Shown piece after piece: positions 37,300-43,858 of a stretch of 43,858 nt of DNA. Under the pieces are notes generated by a model. It searched no databases, was not told the origin of the DNA, and saw nothing but the letters and a program-made list of their open reading frames with translations. The stretch spans positions 1-43,858 of the forward strand of contig QKAL01000078.1 in the NCBI GenBank assembly GCA_003246475.1. The letters are read 5' to 3'. The position numbers and the translations under genes were made by a program. Positions within the stretch are counted from its first letter, which is position 1; every line of letters begins with the position of its first letter. Origin of the DNA: Lentisphaerota bacterium. GTDB taxonomy: Bacteria; Verrucomicrobiota; Lentisphaeria; Victivallales; SZUA-371.

Positions 37300-38346
37300 T
37301 TATGGTTTAATTGTTGCTATGGTATTTCCGTTAATTACGCTGCAATCAAACAGAATCCGCCGCGCCGGTCCTGCCGGGTTTTCAATCCGTTGCCGAATGA
37401 GTTCAACGGCGGAATTACCCAGATACTGGCAGGGAATCTTGATACTGTCAAGTTTGATCAGTCCCGCTGGAACGGGATCGGCGTCGTACCCGGTCAGAGA
37501 AACATCTTCGGGAATTCTGATTCCTGCGTTTATCAGTTTGCGCATCAATTGATATGCTGCGGTGTCACAGGCGCAGACAATTGCGGTGGTTCCGTTCCGG
37601 ATGCTGCTGATAATATCTTCGATAAGATTGTCGGTCAATCCATTTTTTGACATATCGAAAATGTTTTTGTTGTTGAAGGAGAGGCCGTAGTCTAAGATGG
37701 ATTCGAGGTATGCCGAACAGCGGATGTTGGAACTGACATACGGGAGCAACTCTCCAAAGAATGCGATTTTCCGATGTCCCCGTTCATATAATTTCCCAAT
37801 CTGATGTCTGATGGCGCCGGACTGGTTGTCACCGGCAATATCCATATTGGACAGGTGGTAATCATAGATAATAGAGGCGCAGGTAAAGTTCTCCGTCAGT
37901 TTTTTAACTACGAAATCAGGGTAGTAGTGAATCAAGACCATGCCGCTGACCATGCCTTCACGTACCATCCGCGGCAGCATATCCAAATTATAAGCCTGAT
38001 TACGATTTTTCAGCGGCACATAATGGACAATCAGCGAGGTCTTGTATTTTGCGGTGGCTTCGCTCATACCTGCCAGGATGCCCGGTACCAGCGATCTTTC
38101 ATATTCGGCCATTCCCGGCTGCGCGTCCGACTGGATCAGGGCACATACAGGCAACATTTCGTTGTCAGCCCGACTCTGTATCTTCTGGCGGAAGGTGGTT
38201 GGTGTGCTGTATCCCATTCGTTGAGCTGTTTCCAGAACCATCGCCCGGGTCTGGGCGCTGATAGAAAGATCATTTTTAAGTGATCTTGATACCGTCGCCA
38301 CGGAGATGTTGAGCTTTTCTGCGATGTGTTGCTGATTTACCGCCAC
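37300..38346 (-). CDS. LacI-family regulator, paralog A (GTG start at 38346 preferred by alignment to paralog B)
   Basis: AVNQQHIAEKLNISVATVSRSLKNDLSISAQTRAMVLETAQRMGYSTP; LacI sensor domain with VSLTGYDADPVP. Confidence 0.92.
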   Translation of the reverse strand: MAVNQQHIAEKLNISVATVSRSLKNDLSISAQTRAMVLETAQRMGYSTPTTFRQKIQSRADNEMLPVCALIQSDAQPGMAEYERSLVPGILAGMSEATAKYKTSLIVHYVPLKNRNQAYNLDMLPRMVREGMVSGMVLIHYYPDFVVKKLTENFTCASIIYDYHLSNMDIAGDNQSGAIRHQIGKLYERGHRKIAFFGELLPYVSSNIRCSAYLESILDYGLSFNNKNIFDMSKNGLTDNLIEDIISSIRNGTTAIVCACDTAAYQLMRKLINAGIRIPEDVSLTGYDADPVPAGLIKLDSIKIPCQYLGNSAVELIRQRIENPAGPARRILFDCSVINGNTIATIKP

Positions 38347-38369
38347 TTTTTTTGCCTCTGCTGTAGTAA

Positions 38370-38423
38370 TTTGCGTTAAATTAACTGCTATTTGCATAAA
38401 TTATAAATGCAGTTTGCGTAAAT
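38370..38423. promoter_or_regulatory. Three-site operator-like array upstream of LacI paralog A
   Basis: TTTGCGTTAAA 38370-38380, TTTGCATAAAT 38391-38401, TTTGCGTAAAT 38413-38423 (21/22-bp periodicity). Confidence 0.6.
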
Positions 38424-38514
38424 AGCAATATCATGTTTAAAAAAAATAATGTTTTTTATGTTTGCTGAAATTAAAGGGGAGCATGCTTTATTTAATCGCA
38501 GTGCGTTTTTCTAG

Positions 38515-38545
38515 TTTGCGTAAATCAAGGGATTGTTTATGCAAA
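38515..38545. promoter_or_regulatory. Additional inverted pair of the same element in the inter-lacI region
   Basis: TTTGCGTAAAT 38515-38525 and inverted TTTATGCAAA 38536-38545. Confidence 0.45.
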
Positions 38546-38564
38546 AATTAACCTGTATTTGCTT

Positions 38565-39626
38565 TTACGCCTGATTGACGTGAAAATGTGGAAGAATTGA
38601 ACCGCGATCAACGATCGGACTGTTCAGTATTATCTGCCGTGCTGGAGTTGATGGGTGTTCGAGGCGGTTGTGAATCAATTCAACTGCCGCAGTCCCGAGT
38701 TCGAAGCAAGGGATTTTTACGCTGGTCAGCGGCGGCATTCCAGGTGGAATGGGATCGCAGTCCATGCCGGAGATGGAAAGTTGTTCCGGAGCGTTTATCC
38801 CTTTTTCCTTCAATGCCCTGATGAGTTTATAGGCGTTATCATCGGTGGAGCAAATAATGGCGGAAAGTCCGCGATTGATCTTTTCCACAACCCTGGATAT
38901 CAAGGACGCGGAAAAACCTTCCATTGAGGTATCGAAGATATAATCGGGGCGAAGCGGCAGGTCATGCTTCAATATCGATTCCACATAGGCAGAGCATCGG
39001 GCCAGGTTGCATGAATCCGCTTTGTGCTCCCCGAGAAACCCGATTTCCCGGTGCCCGCAGTTGAACATCTTTTCAAAAATGATATTAATTGCCTCCAGAT
39101 GGTTGTTGGCGGCGATATCCATGTTGGGGATATGATAGTTGTAAATGATTGAAACGCAGTGATACTTCCTGGCAATTTTTTTAACCACTGCGTCCGGATA
39201 GTTATGGATCAATACGATGCCGCTGCACTGTCCCTCACGGACTATTCGCGGCAGAACATCCGGTTCATTTGCCCGATCCCGGTCTTTCAAGGGGACATAA
39301 TGGACGATTAGTGAAGATTTGTACTTGGAAACGGCGTTGCTCATTCCCGAAAGTACTCCCGGAATTACAGATTTTTCGTAGTCTGCCATGCCTGGGTGGG
39401 CATCGGATTGAATTAAGGCGCAGATTGGCAGCATTTCACTTCCTAAGCTCTTTGCCGTTTGCGCTTGGGGGGCGGTGTTAAAATTGCGGTATCCCATTTG
39501 CCGGGCCATATCCAGAACCATCGCCCGGGTCTGGGCGCTGATAGATAGGTCATTTTTAAGTGACCTTGATACCGTTGCCACCGAAACATTTAATTTTTCC
39601 GCGATATGTTGTTGGTTTACCGCCAT
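38565..39626 (-). CDS. LacI-family regulator, paralog B
   Basis: MAVNQQHIAEKLNVSVATVSRSLKNDLSISAQTRAMVLDMARQMGYRN; nearly identical HTH to paralog A; ATG 39626 preferred over ORF start 39704. Confidence 0.93.
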   Translation of the reverse strand: MAVNQQHIAEKLNVSVATVSRSLKNDLSISAQTRAMVLDMARQMGYRNFNTAPQAQTAKSLGSEMLPICALIQSDAHPGMADYEKSVIPGVLSGMSNAVSKYKSSLIVHYVPLKDRDRANEPDVLPRIVREGQCSGIVLIHNYPDAVVKKIARKYHCVSIIYNYHIPNMDIAANNHLEAINIIFEKMFNCGHREIGFLGEHKADSCNLARCSAYVESILKHDLPLRPDYIFDTSMEGFSASLISRVVEKINRGLSAIICSTDDNAYKLIRALKEKGINAPEQLSISGMDCDPIPPGMPPLTSVKIPCFELGTAAVELIHNRLEHPSTPARQIILNSPIVDRGSILPHFHVNQA

Positions 39627-39646
39627 TTTACCGCCATTAAATCTTA

Positions 39647-39699
39647 TTTGCGTTAAATTAACTTTATTTGCATAAATTATATATGCAAATTGCATAAAT
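39647..39699. promoter_or_regulatory. Three-site operator-like array upstream of LacI paralog B
   Basis: TTTGCGTTAAA 39647-39657, TTTGCATAAAT 39667-39677, ATTGCATAAAT 39689-39699; same layout as the array before paralog A. Confidence 0.6.
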
Positions 39700-39780
39700 A
39701 GCAACCGTTGAAGTTGAAATAATCAATAATTGGCGGAGAATGTTTAAGTTGTCGATTCTTGTACGTTTGTGGGAGTCTAA

Positions 39781-39818
39781 AAATAAAAAACCCGGCATGA
39801 CTTGCGATCATACCGGGT
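39781..39818 (-). terminator. Rho-independent terminator for rpsD
   Basis: ACCCGGCATGA (39790-39800) / TCATACCGGGT (39808-39818) with one mismatch, followed by ttttttattt on minus strand. Confidence 0.85.
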
Positions 39819-39838
39819 AAAATTCCGTAAAACAGGAA

Positions 39839-40444
39839 TTAACGGGCGTAAAATTCGATTACGCTCATGATATTGGCTTTCACCGGAATTTCTTCCACCT
39901 GGGGCAGACGGGCAACCACGCAACGGAGGTTATCCTTGTCGACTTCCAGATAAGCCGGAACTACGCGCTGGGTGGCTTTGGCGGCTTCCGCAACGGCCGG
40001 GGATTTCTCGGCGTTGATGGTAATGACCTGGCCGGGGCGCAGTACATAGCAGTTACGGTCTACACGTTTGCCGTCAACCAGGATGTGACCATGGTTGATC
40101 CACTGCTTGGCCGCAAAGATGGACGGCGCAAAACCGCAATGGAAAACAGTGGCGTCAAGACGCATTTCCAGGCTGCGGAACAGCTTTTCGTGAGTGGCTT
40201 GGAGACCGGCTTTCGCCTTGAGGTAGGCGTTCTTAAGCTGCAGCTCGGTGATGGCGTAATGGAAGCGCAGTTTCTGCTTTTCCATCATCAATTCACCAAA
40301 GGTGGACAACTTTTTCTTGCGGCCATTCTTACCGGTGGGACCGGCAGGGAACGGACGTTTTACGCACGGGCACTTCGGGTCGTCCCAGATGCACTCGCCG
40401 ATACGACGGCAGAACTTGTGTTTTGCTTGAACTTTAATAGCCAT
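39839..40444 (-). CDS. rpsD: 30S ribosomal protein S4
   Basis: KRPFPAGPTG..GELMMEKQKLRFHYAITELQLKNAYLKA; S4 domain LEMRLDATVFHCGFAPSIFAAKQWINHGHILVDGKRVDRNCYVLRPGQVI; ATG 40444. Confidence 0.96.
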   Translation of the reverse strand: MAIKVQAKHKFCRRIGECIWDDPKCPCVKRPFPAGPTGKNGRKKKLSTFGELMMEKQKLRFHYAITELQLKNAYLKAKAGLQATHEKLFRSLEMRLDATVFHCGFAPSIFAAKQWINHGHILVDGKRVDRNCYVLRPGQVITINAEKSPAVAEAAKATQRVVPAYLEVDKDNLRCVVARLPQVEEIPVKANIMSVIEFYAR

Positions 40445-40627
40445 GATGCTATCCCTTGCTCCTTTGTTATCATTATGTTTCGCGGTATCGGGTGTCAAGC
40501 CATGTTAATCGTGGGGCCCGTTACCGCACTCAAAGAGCATATAAAATAGCAATGGTGCCGCGTTTCTGCAAGTGAAAAACGGAAAAATTTCGTTAAAAAA
40601 TGGCGAGCAACAATTCCGACAAAAATT

Positions 40628-40689
40628 GAGAAGGCGATCAAGGAGGATGTTTTAATGGGTTCAGACTGTCACAAGCTGATCGCCTTCTC
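40628..40689. repeat. Perfect 13-bp inverted repeat with 36-nt loop
   Basis: GAGAAGGCGATCA (40628-40640) and TGATCGCCTTCTC (40677-40689). Confidence 0.85.
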
Positions 40690-40732
40690 GACATCCGCAG
40701 AATATTTCGGACTTTTGCCCGACTTCTTTTAG
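40655..40732 (+). CDS. Candidate 25-codon leader ORF MGSDCHKLIAFSTSAEYFGLLPDFF
   Basis: Consensus SD AAGGAGGA (40640-40647) 7 nt before ATG; stop TAG overlaps the next AGGAGG (40731-40736). Confidence 0.4.
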   Translation: MGSDCHKLIAFSTSAEYFGLLPDFF

Positions 40733-40889
40733 GAGGAATCCCTTGCGGGTGCCTACCATGATTATAGTGTGGGGAGCTCTATTTGTCAATCCTGGGACAA
40801 GCACGGCTTTTCATCCTTTTTTCAATATTTTTCTGGCGTTGATTAAAAAGCGGTCTATAATATTCAAGGATGGGAGAGAGGCGGCGCAT

Positions 40890-42872
40890 ATGAGTGATTT
40901 TTTTCATCGAAAACTGCAACAGCTTATTGTACGGGGAGAGACCTTCCCCGTCGGCGGTGCTCTGTTTGTTTATCTGGGGCCGGATGAGTTGGAAGAGTTT
41001 GATCGTATCCGCCAGTCGGCGGACCCTTGTTGTCCATTCCTGTACCTTTATCCGGGAACTGTCTATTCCGCTGTTTTGCAGACACGGCTTGAAAAGGACG
41101 ATATGGCTATGGCCCTGCCGCTGGAGGCGCCGGAATCAACTTCCTGTTTTGCCCTGATAATCAACTGTCTGCATCTGGAGCGGATCAGTCTTGCCCGGAC
41201 CGCGCGGGACGGTGTTTTTTCCGATGGTGCGGTTGGTTTGGTTGCCGAAAAATTTCGAGAGTTGATTGCCGGTTATAATCAGTTTCGGGTCAGTGAATTA
41301 CTGCATCTGCGCTGTGGTTTGCGCAATCTTCCGGCGATTATCCGCAATCACGGGCTTCAAGTCAAAGGTTCGGGCCCATGTCTGATCTGCGGAGCCGGAC
41401 CTTCTCTGGAGACGCAGCTGGATTGGTTGCGCCGTAACCGGGAGAAGTTTTACCTGATTGCCGTCGGCAAACTGGGACCGCGCCTGAAGCAGGCGGGGAT
41501 CATGCCCGATTGTCTGGTCTATGCAGACAACAGCGGTTACGGGCTGGACTGGCAGGATTTTTTCCGTCCTGAGACATTGCTGGTAACTTATTCCTGTGCT
41601 GCGCCGGAAGTCTGCCGCTATGCTTCAACCATATACTTCGCGCAAGGGCCCGATCCGTTCTTCAACCGGGCGTTGAGCGAATGGCGGCTGGTTCTGCCGC
41701 AACTGGCCTATGGCGGGACTGCGACACTGACCGCGATCGATTTTGCGCGCCGCGTCGGGTTCTCCCCGGTTGCGCTGACCGGGAATGACCTGTGCCTTGA
41801 TGGTAACGGCATGTCTCATCTGCCGCAGTACAGTGATGAGGCGCAGTTTGAGCATCATCTCGTTAAAATTGAAGGGAATGACGGAACGGTGGTTTCCACT
41901 CCGGAGTTTATCAAGCTGAAAGATTGTCTGGAACAATATCTCTGTGGTTTGGAAAAACCGGGAATATACAATTGTACTGCCGGTGGTGCTTGCATCGCGG
42001 GGAGTTTGCGTATGCCGCTGGAACATTTTCCTCCGGATGATTGCGGTATTCCGGAGATCACCGGAAAATGCGATGCGGTTCCCGGTTCGCAACTCCACTG
42101 GAGCGGTTACCTTGACCAGGCGGTGGAGGAACTTGCCGCTATGACCTTCAATATCATGCCGTTGCCAAGTGTTATGCCCGATGGATATGCTGAATACCGG
42201 CGTGCTGCCATGGCGCTTCTGCAACAGGCTTTTGCCGGTGATCTGCGGCAGGACTTTGAGAATGCCGTCAACCGCGAAAAGATTCCTCCAACGCTGGCGT
42301 TTTCCGGCTTTCGGCAGCTGGCTCTGGCGGTGATCCGGCGTGGCAATCCGGAACTGGCGGATTATCTTAACGTGAATCGTCCACCGGCGGATGGTTTTAA
42401 TGTGGAATATTATTTTACCGAATACGCCTATATTTCCCGGCGGACGGATCATGGTATTGTCGCTTTGACCGACGACTATCTGCATATGGCGGAGAAGGCG
42501 GAAAAAACGATTGCCGCATTTCTTGCCGGACAGGATTTTTCACCGGAACGTCATGCGGTGGTCTTTGTTGCGCCAGTTTCCTGGATGCATGTTGTCGCGT
42601 TCGGGAGGAGTTGCCCTCAGGGGGCGGCATTGATATTGGAACCATGGCCGGAGCTGTTGTCGGAACTTATCGACAACTGTCTTTTTATGCCGCGCATCCC
42701 TTATGATTCAACCGTTATTGCCGCTGCTTCCGGTTTTCCTGACTGGCGACGGCAGTATCAGCGCCGCGTGAGGGAACTCAAGCGTAAAGGCATGGAACTT
42801 TTGTTTTTTATTAATCCGGCGACGGCAGAGCAGCCGGAAGTTCTGGATATCATACGCCAGATCAATCCATAG
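40890..42872 (+). CDS. DUF115/Maf-like family protein, paralog 2 (ORF open from TTG 40743; ATG 40890 best matches paralog N-terminus)
   Basis: LICGAGPSLETQLDWLRRNREKFYLIAVGKLGPRLKQAGIMPDCLVYAD; co-linear with the product at 5841-7802 including C-terminal VVFVAPVSWMHVVAFGRSCP. Confidence 0.8.
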   Translation: MSDFFHRKLQQLIVRGETFPVGGALFVYLGPDELEEFDRIRQSADPCCPFLYLYPGTVYSAVLQTRLEKDDMAMALPLEAPESTSCFALIINCLHLERISLARTARDGVFSDGAVGLVAEKFRELIAGYNQFRVSELLHLRCGLRNLPAIIRNHGLQVKGSGPCLICGAGPSLETQLDWLRRNREKFYLIAVGKLGPRLKQAGIMPDCLVYADNSGYGLDWQDFFRPETLLVTYSCAAPEVCRYASTIYFAQGPDPFFNRALSEWRLVLPQLAYGGTATLTAIDFARRVGFSPVALTGNDLCLDGNGMSHLPQYSDEAQFEHHLVKIEGNDGTVVSTPEFIKLKDCLEQYLCGLEKPGIYNCTAGGACIAGSLRMPLEHFPPDDCGIPEITGKCDAVPGSQLHWSGYLDQAVEELAAMTFNIMPLPSVMPDGYAEYRRAAMALLQQAFAGDLRQDFENAVNREKIPPTLAFSGFRQLALAVIRRGNPELADYLNVNRPPADGFNVEYYFTEYAYISRRTDHGIVALTDDYLHMAEKAEKTIAAFLAGQDFSPERHAVVFVAPVSWMHVVAFGRSCPQGAALILEPWPELLSELIDNCLFMPRIPYDSTVIAAASGFPDWRRQYQRRVRELKRKGMELLFFINPATAEQPEVLDIIRQINP

Positions 42873-42890
42873 AGGGGGAGATGAAATATC

Positions 42891-43709
42891 ATGTTTGAGA
42901 ACCTCAGTAATGAGACGATTATTGCCGCGTTCAGCTTGACGCTACTGGCGGGCTTATCTACCGGTATCGGCAGCGCAATCGCATTTTTTGCCAAGCGGAC
43001 AAATACGGTTTTTTTATCGGTTGCACTTGGCTTTTCGGCAGGAGTGATGATCTATGTGTCGTTTGGAGAGATCCTTTCCAAGGCCAACCAGGCGTTGCTG
43101 GGCAGTTTTTCGCCTGTCGGAGCCCGGCTGGCGACAGTGCTGGCGTTTTTTGGTGGTATGGCTGTGGTGGCACTGATTGACCGTCTGGTCCCGTCGATGG
43201 AAAACCCCCATGAGATGCACAACGTCGAAGAGCTGACTTCCACCGAACGCAAGCATCACAAACTGATGCGGATGGGTATCATGTCGGCATTGGCCATCGG
43301 CATCCATAATTTTCCGGAAGGACTGGCGACCTTCATTGCCGGGCTGAAATCTCCGGCTCTTGGAGTATCTATTGCTGCCGCGATTGCCATCCACAATATT
43401 CCGGAAGGTATCGCGGTATCCGTACCGGTATATTACGCGACCGGCAGCCATAAAAAGGCCTTTTTATACTCCTTTCTTTCCGGCCTTGCCGAACCCGTTG
43501 GTGCATTGATCGGGTATCTGGTGCTGTTGCGTTATATGAACGATATGGTGTTCGGAATCGTCTTTGCTTCCGTGGCAGGAATTATGGTCTTCATCTCTTT
43601 CGACGAACTGCTCCCTGCGGCGGAAAAATACGGTGAACACCATCTTACCATTTACGGTCTGGTCGGTGGTATGATCGTGATGGCCGGCAGCCTGCTGCTG
43701 TTTATGTGA
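42891..43709 (+). CDS. ZIP-family metal transporter, ZupT-like
   Basis: IGIHNFPEGLATFIAG and AIAIHNIPEGIAVSVPVYYATGS, the ZIP TM4/TM5 metal-site motifs. Confidence 0.94.
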   Translation: MFENLSNETIIAAFSLTLLAGLSTGIGSAIAFFAKRTNTVFLSVALGFSAGVMIYVSFGEILSKANQALLGSFSPVGARLATVLAFFGGMAVVALIDRLVPSMENPHEMHNVEELTSTERKHHKLMRMGIMSALAIGIHNFPEGLATFIAGLKSPALGVSIAAAIAIHNIPEGIAVSVPVYYATGSHKKAFLYSFLSGLAEPVGALIGYLVLLRYMNDMVFGIVFASVAGIMVFISFDELLPAAEKYGEHHLTIYGLVGGMIVMAGSLLLFM

Positions 43710-43715
43710 TATATT

Positions 43716-43858
43716 TCAACGTGTGGTGATTTTGCCGTCCGGACCGGTGGCCGTGGCTGTGGCCTTGAGCGAGGCTTCCGCGTCGTGGTCGGATGCGCGT
43801 TTCTTGCCCATAGCCTCCAGAATGGCGTTTGCTACCTGTATCGCCTGCATCTTTTTGC
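43716..43858 (-). CDS. C-terminal fragment of an unidentified protein, running off the window edge
   Basis: Minus-strand open frame ..KKMQAIQVANAILEAMGKKRASDHDAEASLKATATGPDGKITTR*; fills the remaining edge sequence. Confidence 0.4.
   Translation of the reverse strand, partial: KKMQAIQVANAILEAMGKKRASDHDAEASLKATATATGPDGKITTR

Noticed and set aside
40850-40866. Full sigma-70 promoter TTGATT...TATAAT before ATG 40890
   Set aside because: The two boxes are only 11 bp apart; no good -35 at 16-18 bp, so only a -10-like match remains.
41625-42485. 286-aa minus-strand ORF opposite DUF115 paralog 2
   Set aside because: Antisense shadow frame; no motifs and no plausible start context.
1-43858. Genomic island or prophage interpretation
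   Set aside because: No integrase, transposase, phage structural genes, tRNA or flanking direct repeats were recognised, and housekeeping genes (pdxJ, speE, rpsD) are interspersed.

Overview
The 43.9 kb window is a densely coded bacterial chromosome segment. No rRNA, tRNA, CRISPR array, transposase or integrase was recognised. Style and gene content (many [24 protein letters not shown] pseudopilins, large secreted glycoside hydrolases, LacI/GntR regulators) suggest a Lentisphaerota/PVC-type organism; this is an inference only. Left part: pdxJ, a PilT-type ATPase, a polyprenyl synthase, a GGDEF-REC-HD-GYP hybrid, a DUF115/Maf-like protein with an AGE-fold protein, a TgpA-like transglutaminase/DUF58/FHA-MoxR operon, a PpiD-like protein, a duplicated-domain AdoMet decarboxylase with speE, and rmlA/rmlD. 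Right part: two loci with the same gene order (PBP-domain transcription regulator -> H-X9-D pseudopilin -> secreted GH42-like hydrolase), an ECF-sigma operon that also carries a pseudopilin and CpxP/CnrX-like genes, a Sel1-repeat lipoprotein with a truncated secretin-like protein, rpsD, a second DUF115 protein and a ZIP transporter. Most interesting candidates: (i) the repeated regulator-pseudopilin-hydrolase module; (ii) the ECF/anti-sigma/CpxP-like/pseudopilin/Gly-Pro-rich operon; (iii) a 25-codon leader ORF within a perfect 13-bp inverted repeat between rpsD and the DUF115 gene; (iv) matching three-site operator arrays in front of two tandem LacI paralogs; (v) an AdoMetDC with a second, apparently catalytically dead, AdoMetDC-like domain. 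All calls come from reading translations and sequence; no database search was run.
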